A DNA stretch of 42,010 nt, from contig NZ_PYMJ01000044.1 of the NCBI RefSeq assembly GCF_003025615.1, positions 1 through 42,010 on the forward strand, read 5' to 3'. This stretch comes from Photobacterium frigidiphilum (GTDB lineage Bacteria > Pseudomonadota > Gammaproteobacteria > Enterobacterales > Vibrionaceae). The translations under genes and the position numbers were made by a program. The notes beneath the pieces were generated by a model. It did no database searches, was not told the origin of the DNA, and worked only from the letters and a program-made list of their open reading frames with translations. Below, one piece after another: positions 1-7,985 of this stretch (position 1 is its first letter; every line of letters begins with the position of its first letter).

Positions 1-94
1 TGCGAAAAAGATTAAATAAATTGACGCAAGCCGATCACGTCAGTTAGATTTTACGAAGGTCTACAATCGAATGAGATTGTGATCGCCATCGATG

Positions 95-379
95 TTATAG
101 AGCGATCGGCATCATGTTAATACGCACGATTGCAGCTTGATGGCTCGTAGCAGCTAATATGTTTACTTGGCTCCAATCAATAAGGTCGGCATTTAAAGTG
201 CTATTCAACGGCTTCATATTTTGCTCTATCGTTTTAAAATTCTGCTGACGAGCTTCGATTACTTGCTTATTACTTTCTTCACTATTCGCTATTGCAGCCA
301 CACTGACACCTCCCAGCACCATAGCGAATCCAAATTTGATAATTTTCGGCAGATACTTCACTATTTTTTGAGTAAACAT
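95..379 (-). pseudogene. Truncated cytochrome c' (N-terminal part only)
   Basis: The 94-residue product starts with a signal peptide (hydrophobic stretch about residues 15-30, then AIANSEE). It continues with EARQQNFKTIEQNMKPLN, which fits the first helix of cytochrome c' proteins (typical pattern: YRQ-x-F-x-L-M-x-x-NM). Full-length cytochrome c' is about 150 residues and ends in a CxxCH haem site. Here the frame stops after residue 94, and I find no CxxCH codons in any frame of the remaining 94 bases at the window edge. It is divergent from a cytochrome b561 gene, the usual partner of cytochrome c', which supports the assignment. It is either a decayed gene or a haem-less derivative. The family call is moderate; the lack of a haem motif is directly visible. 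Confidence 0.5.
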
Positions 380-449
380 TTTTCTATCCTCTTTTCGTAA
401 ATAATCAGTACATGTATTAGGAACGATTGGTTAATTCCTCTACTTGCTA

Positions 450-499
450 TTAATTTACACCGCAACCGTTGCATACGCAACAGTTGCGGTGTAAATTAA
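450..499. promoter_or_regulatory. Nested palindrome, probable operator between divergent cytochrome genes
   Basis: A perfect 17-bp inverted repeat, TTAATTTACACCGCAAC (450-466) and its complement (483-499), encloses a second dyad. The core holds two 11-bp dyads of the form GCAAC-N-GTTGC, at 462-472 and 477-487, with centres 15 bp apart. It sits between the divergent starts at 379 and 527. Tandem dyads in a divergent promoter suggest a dimeric repressor such as the MarR protein encoded at 1282. That link is inference. Confidence 0.6.
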
Positions 500-526
500 C
501 TGAAAATTCGTTAACGGAACACTTTT

Positions 527-1189
527 ATGAAAGTATGGGATTTACCAACACGCTTATACCATTGGCTTCAAGCGCTATTATGCTTGGGGTTATTAGCATC
601 AGGTTTTAGTGGAAATGGTCCACATGAAATCATCGGTATAGCGTTGCTTGTTTTAGTCTTGTGGCGTTTCTGCTGGGGAATTATCGGCAGTGACACGAGC
701 CGATTCCGGCACTTCTTACGCTCACCACTTACTGTATGGTATTACTTAACAGGCAAAATCAAACATACAATTGGTCACAACCCTGCTGGCGGCTGGATGG
801 TTATCACCCTACTAAGCTGCCTATTAATTCAAAGCCTAACGGGTTTTATTTTGATAGGTGTCTTCGATATATGGATAAGTGAATCGTCTTTATTAGCGGA
901 TAGTGACTTGATAGGGTTTGTTCATGCATTATCGGCTCGTTTACTGATTGCTCTAATAGGCTTACATTTATTAGCAATAATTTCTTATAAGCTAAAACAT
1001 GTCCCTTTAGTCAAAGCCATGTTTACAGGAAAGCAATCAACCAGACCAGATCTTAGCAAGACAACAAATTCAGCCCAAGTAACAAGTTCAAATGGGGTTG
1101 TATTTAAACAAAATAGGCTAGCATTCTGCTGCTTTTTAATCTGTATAAGCATAGTGTATTCGTTGTTAAAAATGACGGGGATCGTGTAG
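527..1189 (+). CDS. Cytochrome b561-type diheme membrane protein
   Basis: This is a 220-residue integral membrane protein of the bacterial cytochrome b561 / Ni-Fe hydrogenase cytochrome b family, which passes electrons between the quinone pool and periplasmic c-type cytochromes. The N-terminus KVWDLPTRLYHWLQ is the family signature, with a haem-ligand histidine in RLYHW. Further candidate ligands are in GPHEIIG and in the last core helix (HALSARLLIALIGLHLL). Four to five hydrophobic segments are visible, including a C-terminal one (about residues 198-216) beyond the usual core. It is divergent from the cytochrome c' remnant, so its natural partner may be broken. A CGGA element precedes the ATG. 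The family call is firm; the physiological partner is unknown. Confidence 0.85.
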   Translation: MKVWDLPTRLYHWLQALLCLGLLASGFSGNGPHEIIGIALLVLVLWRFCWGIIGSDTSRFRHFLRSPLTVWYYLTGKIKHTIGHNPAGGWMVITLLSCLLIQSLTGFILIGVFDIWISESSLLADSDLIGFVHALSARLLIALIGLHLLAIISYKLKHVPLVKAMFTGKQSTRPDLSKTTNSAQVTSSNGVVFKQNRLAFCCFLICISIVYSLLKMTGIV

Positions 1190-1281
1190 TAACACATAGC
1201 ATTTAATATGGCTTATCATCCACTTATTCCTTATAGTACAGGTAGTGATTTCACCTATAACTCAGAAGATAGAACATAATA

Positions 1282-1716
1282 ATGAGTACATCATTCGATC
1301 GTCAATCAAGCCTTGGTTGGCTTATTAATGTCGTTGCCAATAAACTAAAAAATGATTTTGATACTGAACTCAAAAAGCATGGTTTAACCATAGCACTCTG
1401 GCCTACTCTTATGTGTTTATGGGAAGAAGAAGGCGTAACTCAGCGAGAAATCGCTATCAAATCTAAAGTTGAAAGTTCGACAACAACACGCACTATCGAC
1501 AAGCTTGAGCGACTTAATCTCGTCGAACGCCGTGATGATCCGCAGAGCCGCCGTTCATTTCGTATTTATCTAACAGATGAAGGCCGAGCGTTACAAAGCA
1601 CACTAATCCATATACCCGTTGATATAAATGAATCGATGTTGTCTTCACTTGATAGTGAAGAGCAAGAACAAATGCTTGGTCTACTTAAAAAGCTGGTTAC
1701 CAACATTGATGTTTAA
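1282..1716 (+). CDS. MarR-family transcriptional regulator
   Basis: The 144-residue protein has the standard MarR layout: an N-terminal dimerisation helix, then a winged helix-turn-helix (GVTQREIAIKSKVESSTTTRTIDKLERLNLVERRDDPQSRRSFRIYLTDEG, about residues 51-102, with the wing DDPQSRR), and a C-terminal helix. It binds DNA as a dimer, usually as a repressor released by small ligands or redox signals. It lies 92 bp downstream of the cytochrome b561 gene on the same strand and may be cotranscribed with it. The palindromes at 450-499 are the best nearby candidate operator. The start at 1282 has only a weak ribosome binding site. Effector and targets are unknown. Confidence 0.9.
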   Translation: MSTSFDRQSSLGWLINVVANKLKNDFDTELKKHGLTIALWPTLMCLWEEEGVTQREIAIKSKVESSTTTRTIDKLERLNLVERRDDPQSRRSFRIYLTDEGRALQSTLIHIPVDINESMLSSLDSEEQEQMLGLLKKLVTNIDV

Positions 1717-1874
1717 TCGATAAGTACTGGTAGATTAAATTGTCTCAAGTCCCTGATTTGAAATTATGCTGCTTGTTTTTCGACCACATAAATAGCCTGA
1801 ATATATTATTGCTTTAAACAGCCTCACCGCTACTTTATTATGCCCTACTCTGAAACCCCAAGGACAAACACTCG

Positions 1875-2240
1875 ATGAAACAAATCAACATTGCACCTAA
1901 CTCACAAATTGCAGTAATTTTCAAAGGCTGGGCGGCTGACTGGGCTAAAGATGTTCAATCAGATAAAAAAGATATGGCGAAGAAATTTCATACTGTTTAC
2001 AACATTGCAGGTGAGCTGTTTACTAAAGGTGGCGAAGTAGAAGTGTCATTTGTTTCTGCGCTATTTAACGACTGTAAGAAAAAATCTGATATGGCTGAAG
2101 CCATGAATCAAAAAGTAGTCGCAAGCCTTCAAGGTGATGATGAGCGCGCTCAAAAGATCATCGCCAAAGTCAATGCCGCAGCACAAGATGCAGCCTTTGT
2201 TGTAAACCACCTTGGTCAGATATTACTTCAATCAGCTTAA
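1875..2240 (+). CDS. Conserved-looking small hypothetical protein
   Basis: I do not recognise this 121-residue protein. It has no signal peptide or membrane segment, is rich in Lys, Ala, Asp and Val, and looks mostly helical. The coding signal is convincing: an AAGGA element 10 bases before the ATG, an even amino-acid composition, and a downstream structured region. It stands alone, with 158 bp before it and 195 bp to the deformylase gene after it. No catalytic or metal-binding motif is visible; the only cysteine is in FNDCKKK. It is probably a soluble cytoplasmic protein of unknown function. Confidence 0.7.
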   Translation: MKQINIAPNSQIAVIFKGWAADWAKDVQSDKKDMAKKFHTVYNIAGELFTKGGEVEVSFVSALFNDCKKKSDMAEAMNQKVVASLQGDDERAQKIIAKVNAAAQDAAFVVNHLGQILLQSA

Positions 2241-2284
2241 CGGTACTGATATTAGATTACGCTAATAAAGTGCCACAAAAGCCA

Positions 2285-2347
2285 AGTACAGCGGTAGTTA
2301 TATAGTCTTCTTTACATATAAGAAGACACAGATTACCGCTGTTACTC
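2285..2347. repeat. Long two-part stem-loop
   Basis: The outer stem ACAGCGGTA (2288-2296) pairs with TACCGCTGT (2334-2342) and extends by four more pairs across a one-base bulge. The inner stem GTCTTCTT (2305-2312) pairs with AAGAAGAC (2320-2327) around a 7-base loop. It follows the gene ending at 2240 and precedes the deformylase gene. No clear U-tract follows, so it is not a standard terminator; it may be an mRNA stabiliser or a small structured RNA. Confidence 0.55.
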
Positions 2348-2435
2348 CTACTGTATTCCCCTTTCTTTGCTTGCTATCACTAGAATATACACGGTAACTT
2401 ATCTTTATAGATTCATTTATAAATAGGATAAGAGC

Positions 2436-2963
2436 ATGCAGGCATCTCTCGAAATCATTCAACTCGGCAATCCACTTTTACGCGTTCCATCCGAAGCCTT
2501 ATCAACCACACAAATTGACGTTGCATTACCTCTACTTAAATCACTTGAACAGATTATGCTTTCACACCAAGGCGTCGGTATTGCTGCACCGCAAGTTGGT
2601 GAGCCACTTCGTGCTTTTATTGTCGCTTCTCGCCCGAATGATCGTTACCCACATGCGCCATTGATGGAGCCAACCATCATGATAAACCCTGTGCTATTGT
2701 GGCAAAGTGAAGAGATGGAAAAAGACTGGGAAGGTTGTTTAAGTATTCCGGGTATTAGAGCAAAGGTAAATCGCTATACACACATACAAGTACGTTATCT
2801 AAATATCTTAGGTGATGTCGTTGAAACAGAATTTACTGGCTTTATTGCGAGAATACTCCAGCACGAACTCGATCATTTAGATGGTATTGTCTTCCTTGAT
2901 CGAGCAGACAAACTCGATGTTGCAACGGAGATGGAATATAGAAAAATGATGGGGCTAGATTAA
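2436..2963 (+). CDS. def: Peptide deformylase (paralogue type)
   Basis: This metalloenzyme removes the formyl group from the N-terminal methionine of nascent proteins. All three family motifs are intact: GVGIAAPQVG (residues 46-55), EGCLS (99-103, with the metal-ligand Cys) and HELDH (143-147, with two metal-ligand His and the catalytic Glu). Length (175) is normal. It is monocistronic and not followed by fmt, unlike the housekeeping def of gammaproteobacteria, so it is probably a second deformylase. Its sequence is closer to the divergent class (LSHQGVGIAAPQVGEPLRAFIV) often found as an extra copy. Activity is expected. Why a second copy is kept is not evident here. Confidence 0.93.
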   Translation: MQASLEIIQLGNPLLRVPSEALSTTQIDVALPLLKSLEQIMLSHQGVGIAAPQVGEPLRAFIVASRPNDRYPHAPLMEPTIMINPVLLWQSEEMEKDWEGCLSIPGIRAKVNRYTHIQVRYLNILGDVVETEFTGFIARILQHELDHLDGIVFLDRADKLDVATEMEYRKMMGLD

Positions 2964-3177
2964 AATAGCCAGTGTCTTTCTGTAACGCTAATCGCTGACT
3001 ATTGCGTTATTTATCAGTTTATATGAAATGCATTACAATACACAGAATCGGAACTATCACTCTAACCCCATGATTTAAAAGATGTGTTATTGCCAATGGG
3101 ATCACAGTAGATTTAATTATTCTCGATATAGTGATGTGAGAATTTATTTGTGATTTCGCTTTAAAAAGGAAAATAAC

Positions 3178-4110
3178 ATGTCTCGCCCTATCATTATCGA
3201 TTGTGATCCTGGTCATGACGATGCGATCGCACTTATTCTTGCTTGTGCTAGCCCAGAGCTCGATATAAAAGCGGTTACTACCAGTGCTGGTAATCAAACC
3301 CCCGAAAAAACCCTGCATAATGCATTACGCATTCTCACGTTAGTTGGCAGAACCGATATTCCAGTCGCAGGTGGTGCTCTACAGCCCCTTTCTCGTGATT
3401 TAATTATTGCAGATAACGTACACGGTGAAACAGGATTAGATGGGCCTGTACTGCCCGAACCTGCATTTGATCCACAGCCTTGTCACGCCGTTGAGCTAAT
3501 GGCAAAAATACTGACAGAAGCGACAGAACCCGTCACGCTTGTACCGACAGGCCCACTGACTAATATTGCCTTATTACTGGCGACCCACCGTGAACTGCAC
3601 AGTAAGATTGATAGTATTGTATTAATGGGTGGTTCTGCGGAAGTTGGTAATTGGACTCCTGCTGCTGAATTTAATATTTACGTTGATCCCGAAGCGGCTG
3701 ATATCGTATTTAAATCGGGCATTCCTATCACTATGTGCGGTTTAGATGTTACTCACAGAGCACAAATCATGGATGAAGATATTGAGAAAATTCGTAAAAT
3801 AGACAATCCGGTTGCTCAAGTGACTGCTGAATTACTTGATTTCTTTATGATTTATCATCGCGATCCAAAATGGGGATTTGAAGGGGCGCCTTTGCACGAT
3901 CCTTGTACCATTGCTTGGTTATTGGAACCAGAACTGTTTGCATCTATCAATTGCTGGGTAGGTATTGAAACACAAGGAAGCCATACATTAGGTATGACAG
4001 TCGTCGATCGCTATCAGTTAACCGATAACCCAATCAATACAACGGTGCTGTTTGATGTAAATCGTCAAGGTTTTGTCGACTTATTAGCAGAACGTCTTGC
4101 TAATTACTGA
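3178..4110 (+). CDS. rihA: Pyrimidine-specific ribonucleoside hydrolase
   Basis: This enzyme hydrolyses the N-glycosidic bond of cytidine and uridine, giving ribose and base, in pyrimidine salvage. The N-terminal calcium-binding signature DCDPGHDDA (residues 8-16) is intact, as are NVHGETGLDGP, PTGPLTNIALLL, the family block NWTPAAEFNIYVDPEAA and the C-terminal GAPLHDPCTIAWL, whose Asp is a calcium ligand. Length (310) and near-continuous similarity to E. coli RihA (311 residues) make the subclass clear. It is monocistronic, with an AAGGA ribosome binding site 9 bases before the ATG, and ends at a strong terminator. No transporter gene is adjacent. Confidence 0.95.
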   Translation: MSRPIIIDCDPGHDDAIALILACASPELDIKAVTTSAGNQTPEKTLHNALRILTLVGRTDIPVAGGALQPLSRDLIIADNVHGETGLDGPVLPEPAFDPQPCHAVELMAKILTEATEPVTLVPTGPLTNIALLLATHRELHSKIDSIVLMGGSAEVGNWTPAAEFNIYVDPEAADIVFKSGIPITMCGLDVTHRAQIMDEDIEKIRKIDNPVAQVTAELLDFFMIYHRDPKWGFEGAPLHDPCTIAWLLEPELFASINCWVGIETQGSHTLGMTVVDRYQLTDNPINTTVLFDVNRQGFVDLLAERLANY

Positions 4111-4141
4111 TTTTCTTAAAGTAGCTTGGATATCATTATCA

Positions 4142-4199
4142 GAAAAGAAAAAGATCTCTGCTCGATCATTTAGACAAAATAGCAGAGAGCTTTTCTTTT
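4142..4199. terminator. Bidirectional terminator between rihA and the 4226 gene
   Basis: The arm CTCTGCT (4156-4162) pairs with AGCAGAG (4181-4187), and flanking A-rich and T-rich tracts (AAAAGAAAAA / CTTTTCTTTT) lengthen the stem. The tracts allow intrinsic termination from both convergent genes. Confidence 0.75.
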
Positions 4200-4225
4200 A
4201 GATATATAAGGGGGTACGCAGCAAG

Positions 4226-4840
4226 TTAATATGCAGCGCTTAAATGATTGGCTTTAAACTCAGATATGTTTTGCACTGTTTCTATACCACAGTCACAAGC
4301 ATTGTTATTTAAATAACCTGTTGGCCTAACTTCAAGGCAGCTTGCGCAGTAACTAAAATATTCATCAGAACCTAACGATACTATTAAAGCATTGATTGCC
4401 TCTAATATCTCATGTTCTTGAAAACGTCCGATGGTTTTCCAGCGGTAAACAGGTTTTGACCTGTGAGTTCCAACAACAGAACAAATACGTATATCGATTG
4501 TTTTGAAACGATCGCCAATAAACGGCTTATCCTCTTTCGTCATTTCCTGACCATTGAAGAAATCAATATCTGTTGCAGAGCCCATGCGGGCATATGGATA
4601 ATCACAATGAAAACATTCTAAAGACAAGTATTGATCTCTTTCAACCGTTTGCTCTATCAACTGACTTTCAATATAAACCAATACACCCTGTCTTAGATTT
4701 TCATCTAAACATACATAGCCTTGGCTCAATACATCTAACGTCTGCTTCAATTGGTTGCGAGATATTTCCACACTTGTTCCTATTTTGTTATGCCTATCCT
4801 TGAATAAGTCATGCGCTATTTCTTCCAATGGAATAACCAT
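4226..4840 (-). CDS. Unknown protein with cysteine-pair, zinc-ribbon-like motifs
   Basis: I do not recognise this 204-residue protein. It has no signal peptide or membrane segment. Two cysteine groups stand out: CFHCDYPYAR (about residues 76-85) and a C-terminal CASC...CDCG cluster (about 165-184), compatible with a small zinc-binding fold. A basic stretch, GTHRSKPVYRWKTIGRF, lies between them. It is monocistronic, convergent with rihA and preceded by a 469-bp gap. The initiating ATG at 4840 lacks a strong ribosome binding site. A nucleic-acid-binding or regulatory role is possible but unproven. Confidence 0.65.
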   Translation of the reverse strand: MVIPLEEIAHDLFKDRHNKIGTSVEISRNQLKQTLDVLSQGYVCLDENLRQGVLVYIESQLIEQTVERDQYLSLECFHCDYPYARMGSATDIDFFNGQEMTKEDKPFIGDRFKTIDIRICSVVGTHRSKPVYRWKTIGRFQEHEILEAINALIVSLGSDEYFSYCASCLEVRPTGYLNNNACDCGIETVQNISEFKANHLSAAY

Positions 4841-5309
4841 TCACCAGAGTAAAGTAACACTTTCTAAGTTGACCTTTCAAGTCGATATATTGACAGTTTT
4901 GAATTTGTTAATTATATCATATTCTTAATATAAGCTAGCTAATAGCCCTATAAAGCTTAGGTATACTGGCATTCTTATATCATACTAAATGCAATATTTT
5001 CAACCCTTCAGCAACCATTTATAAATTAACAATTTTCACATTAATTCCAATTTATGTAAAACGAAATATAAATACATTCAACTGCATATAAAGATCAATG
5101 CGTTTAATATTTCACTTGAATATTGATTACCCTTAAAACAAAAATCAGACTATTGGCAATGAATAATAACAAAGTCAGATGTTGCTCCCTAAAGAAGAGA
5201 ACAACACTCGTATCTTTTTTGAATGTCATCGTAATTTTACTTTTCCAGTATTGCATCTACTGATTTTAGGTATATAGTGTCGATTAACAAAACTACTGGA
5301 TAAATAACC
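4841..5309. other. Intergenic region, AT-rich
   Basis: No ORF with a credible start or recognisable RNA is seen. It separates divergent genes and must hold promoters for both. The only clear promoter-like element is at 5251-5278, for the rightward gene. Confidence 0.5.
5251..5278 (+). promoter_or_regulatory. Candidate sigma-70 promoter of the WYL regulator gene
   Basis: TTGCAT (5251-5256) and TATAGT (5273-5278) are separated by 16 bases and lie 31 bases before the ATG at 5310. Confidence 0.45.
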
Positions 5310-6221
5310 ATGACTTTTCAACTTCACGAACAGCCGCAAGACATTATTCAGAAGCTAAACACCATTGGTTCAGCTCAACGAGAACGTTTGGCGTTTATTG
5401 ATTTTGCACTGTATTTTCTTGGTGAAGTCACACGTAAAGATTTGATAGACCGATTTGCAGTGGGCCACGCAGCAACAACGCGTGATTTAGCCTTATATAA
5501 AGAAATTTTGCCAGATAATTTAAAATTAGATATGCGATCGAAGAAATACTATAAACAAGATGCCTTCTCGCCAATGTTTACACTCGATCTAGAAAAAACG
5601 CTAGCAACAGTGTCTCTAGGTTATGGTGATGGATTTTCTGGCCATCAAGCATTTCCAATCCGTTGTGAATCACCTCAATTACTCACCCTACCCAAAACAC
5701 CAATTATGGCTGTGTTATGTGAAGGGATTTATAGAAACAAATTAATTGAAGTAGAATATATTTCAACTTCCAGTGGTAAATCGCGCCGTATTATCGCGCC
5801 ACACAGTCTTGTTGATTCAGGAAACCGCTGGCATGTGCGTTCGTTTGATCGCAAAAATGATCGCTTTATGGACGTGGTATGTAATCGTGTTGTCAGTGCA
5901 AACATACTTATTGATGCACCACACAACCACGAGCTTATTACTGAAGATCGCCAGTGGCAAAAATTTATTGACCTAGAATTAACCCCCCACCCTGAGCAGC
6001 AAAATCCTGAAGCTATCGAGCTAGATTATGAAATGGTTGATGGAAAAAGAGTCATTGAAACTCGCGCAGCTTTAGCGGGTTATTTACTTCGTAAATGGGA
6101 AGTAGATTGCAGTAAAGATAGAAGTTTGCATAAAACCGTAGGATACCAGCTGGCATTGGGAAATCATCAAGCCTTATACCAAGTCAATAGCGCAACATTA
6201 GCTCCAGGGTATACCGCCTAA
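5310..6221 (+). CDS. WYL-domain transcriptional regulator, BrxR/CapW-like
   Basis: The 303-residue protein has an N-terminal winged helix (RERLAFIDFALYFLGEVTRK onward, about residues 25-90, including HAATTRDLALYKE) and a central WYL domain (about 130-205, IEVEYIS, RRIIAPHSLV, RWHVRSFD, DVVCNRVVSA). A C-terminal WCX-like extension follows. This order and length match the BrxR/CapW family, homodimeric repressors found beside BREX, CBASS and related anti-phage systems, whose WYL domain is thought to sense a nucleic-acid or nucleotide ligand. Here it is a single gene bounded by a terminator at 6266, with no defence gene near. It is either an orphan or acts in trans. The domain call is firm; subfamily placement is from memory. 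Confidence 0.8.
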   Translation: MTFQLHEQPQDIIQKLNTIGSAQRERLAFIDFALYFLGEVTRKDLIDRFAVGHAATTRDLALYKEILPDNLKLDMRSKKYYKQDAFSPMFTLDLEKTLATVSLGYGDGFSGHQAFPIRCESPQLLTLPKTPIMAVLCEGIYRNKLIEVEYISTSSGKSRRIIAPHSLVDSGNRWHVRSFDRKNDRFMDVVCNRVVSANILIDAPHNHELITEDRQWQKFIDLELTPHPEQQNPEAIELDYEMVDGKRVIETRAALAGYLLRKWEVDCSKDRSLHKTVGYQLALGNHQALYQVNSATLAPGYTA

Positions 6222-6261
6222 ATAACGTCAGTTAATCAGCAAAAGAACAACCAATATAAAT

Positions 6262-6290
6262 AAAAAAGCCGCTAATAAAAGCGGCTTGTT
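6262..6290. terminator. Intrinsic terminator shared by convergent genes
   Basis: The stem AAGCCGCT (6266-6273) / AGCGGCTT (6280-6287) has a 6-base loop. The A-run on the left side gives a U-tract for the minus-strand lipoprotein gene, so it is strongest in that direction. Confidence 0.8.
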
Positions 6291-6301
6291 ATAACATTTA
6301 A

Positions 6302-6631
6302 TTATTTGGGTATGTTGAAATTTTTATCGTTTGAGCAAGTAAATGTATAATAATTACTCCGCTCGGTGAACACAGAAAAACCTAGCCCTAAACAATAAGC
6401 ACCGTTTAATTCATGCATATAAGCTAATGTATCTTGATTTTTCACCACAAAATAGCTGTCGTTTTCACAGATAACACGGATTTTACCATCATCACCTTGA
6501 GAGAATGCCTTAACCTTTGTACCGCATAAGGTATAGCTTACATCAACGTAATCATCTGCTTGCTGATCAACCGACTTGGAACAACCTGTAAGTACGAATA
6601 GCGCAACAATAACACTGAGCAATGATTTCAC
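6302..6631 (-). CDS. Small predicted lipoprotein
   Basis: The 109-residue product has a lipoprotein signal: a hydrophobic stretch, then the lipobox LTGC with acylated Cys17. The mature part holds four further cysteines (TLCGTK, VICEND, AYCLG, FTCSND) that could form two disulfides in the periplasm. The start codon is GTG at 6631, chosen because GGAGAGGG lies just upstream and the signal peptide begins there. It is monocistronic with its own terminator. I do not recognise the mature domain. The residue after the lipobox Cys is Ser, which favours outer-membrane sorting. Confidence 0.75.
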   Translation of the reverse strand: MKSLLSVIVALFVLTGCSKSVDQQADDYVDVSYTLCGTKVKAFSQGDDGKIRVICENDSYFVVKNQDTLAYMHELNGAYCLGLGFSVFTERSNYYTFTCSNDKNFNIPK

Positions 6632-6783
6632 AGACCCTCTCCTAATTATCTAATATCCCAAGTTACTTCAAGATGTAGGATAATAAATTCCCACAGAACA
6701 AGTCTCTTAGGTATAAGTGTAATAGCAGAAAAAACTTTCGCAAAAAAATACTGTTAAGCTTCACTTTTTTATAACTTTTTTGC

Positions 6784-7272
6784 TTAACCATTCATCTTAC
6801 GTTTTTCATCAATACGTCGACGATGCCAAATGGAATAATGGCGCAAACCAGCAGGACCATGAGAGATAAAAACTGACATCACCAATATAGTAATAAAAAG
6901 CTCAGGCTTGTGTTGTGGTATTACCCAAAAAGACGCTAACAAAAGTAGCTTAACAAAGGTAAGCACCCCTTTTAGTTGAATAAGCCACAATCGAGAACGT
7001 AAAATCTCCATTAACATCATGATCATCCCTGTCGACATCGCAAGCATCCACCAGCCAACCCATAACGCTTTATCGACACCATATAGAATACCGCCACTAG
7101 AGGCTGCTATTCCTAAAATGTGTAGTGCTCTTATCCCAGTTTTACCTAAACGTTGGGTCCAAAACCGAGCTTCTGACATACCATGTTGTTCATCTTTTCG
7201 GTTACCTTTTCTATAGTCGTCAGACGATAACTTACTGTGGCGAGGTTCCTGCTTATTATCTTTATTTGTCAT
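6784..7272 (-). CDS. Small integral membrane protein, unknown function
   Basis: The 162-residue protein has a charged, hydrophilic N-terminus (about 45 residues) and then four hydrophobic segments (about residues 47-65, 70-90, 103-118 and 125-142), ending in a very basic tail (RHYSIWHRRRIDEKRK). Histidines at the start of the first segment (ALHILG) and after the last (ISHGPAGLRHYS) could suggest haem or metal binding, but no family signature is certain. It is monocistronic. The ATG at 7272 has no clear ribosome binding site, and two alternative upstream ATGs are out of frame. A real gene is likely from the membrane pattern and position. Confidence 0.65.
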   Translation of the reverse strand: MTNKDNKQEPRHSKLSSDDYRKGNRKDEQHGMSEARFWTQRLGKTGIRALHILGIAASSGGILYGVDKALWVGWWMLAMSTGMIMMLMEILRSRLWLIQLKGVLTFVKLLLLASFWVIPQHKPELFITILVMSVFISHGPAGLRHYSIWHRRRIDEKRKMNG

Positions 7273-7388
7273 TGCATCATCATTGCTGGTTGTTGAGCGG
7301 TAAGAATAACGGATAGCGATAAAAGTTGCGAGAGACCTGTTGGATACAAGCTCGTTATGTCGATTAGGCTACTTGTCTGTGAATGGCA

Positions 7389-7985
7389 TTATGCAGATTT
7401 AAACTCAGCAATCTGACCGCCAGTAACTAAATAGCAATCCATGCCTGCTGAAATAGCGGCAGATCGACCTAATTCTGTATCTTCAAAGACAATACAATCT
7501 TTGGGTTCGATTCCAATACGCTTAGCGGCTTCTAGAAATGTATCTGGATTGGGCTTATGATTTTCAACATCATTAGACGTAACCACGGCATCAAGGTAAG
7601 GCATTAAACCCGTTACTTCCAATAACTCATCAGCATGACGACGTTGGCACCCTGTACCAATAGCAATCTTTTTAGATAATGCTTTTTGTTGCTTTAGCAC
7701 GTTAAACGTTGCAGGAATGACATCTCCTTTGTGGGGAATATCATCAAAAATACGCAGCTTACTTTCGGCTAATAATACCGGGTCGCAGTCTAATTGGTAT
7801 TTCTCATTAATTGCATACGCTGTTTTAATGGTTGGCATTCCGCCTAAGGTATAAAACCATTCCCGATCAAATGGAATATCAAACGCTTCACATGTCTCTT
7901 TCCATGCATTTAAGTGTGCCGGCATTGAATCGACTAACGTGCCATCCATATCGAAAATAATGCCTTTGTATTTAGCTAAATCCAT
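7389..7985 (-). CDS. yqaB: HAD phosphatase, YqaB-like (fructose-1-phosphate / 6-phosphogluconate phosphatase)
   Basis: This is a 198-residue haloacid-dehalogenase-superfamily phosphatase of the beta-phosphoglucomutase/YqaB branch. Motif I is FDMDGTLVDS (nucleophile Asp12, acid Asp14) and a cap domain follows (GGMPTIKTA). Motif II is IGTGCQRRHADELL, motif III is the Lys in ENHKPNPDTFL, and motif IV is FEDTELG. In E. coli, YqaB dephosphorylates fructose-1-phosphate and 6-phosphogluconate. The combination of MPAHLNAWKETCE and GTGCQRRHA is typical of that subfamily. GGAG precedes the ATG by 8 bases. It is monocistronic. The substrate is inferred from similarity only. Confidence 0.88.
   Translation of the reverse strand: MDLAKYKGIIFDMDGTLVDSMPAHLNAWKETCEAFDIPFDREWFYTLGGMPTIKTAYAINEKYQLDCDPVLLAESKLRIFDDIPHKGDVIPATFNVLKQQKALSKKIAIGTGCQRRHADELLEVTGLMPYLDAVVTSNDVENHKPNPDTFLEAAKRIGIEPKDCIVFEDTELGRSAAISAGMDCYLVTGGQIAEFKSA

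Noticed and set aside
2966..3010. Possible terminator after def (AATAGCCAG / CTGACTATT)
   Set aside because: The stem has a mismatch, the loop is long and no T-run follows.
3019..3318. Minus-strand ORF upstream of and overlapping rihA
   Set aside because: It is antisense to the strongly supported rihA start and has no recognisable features.
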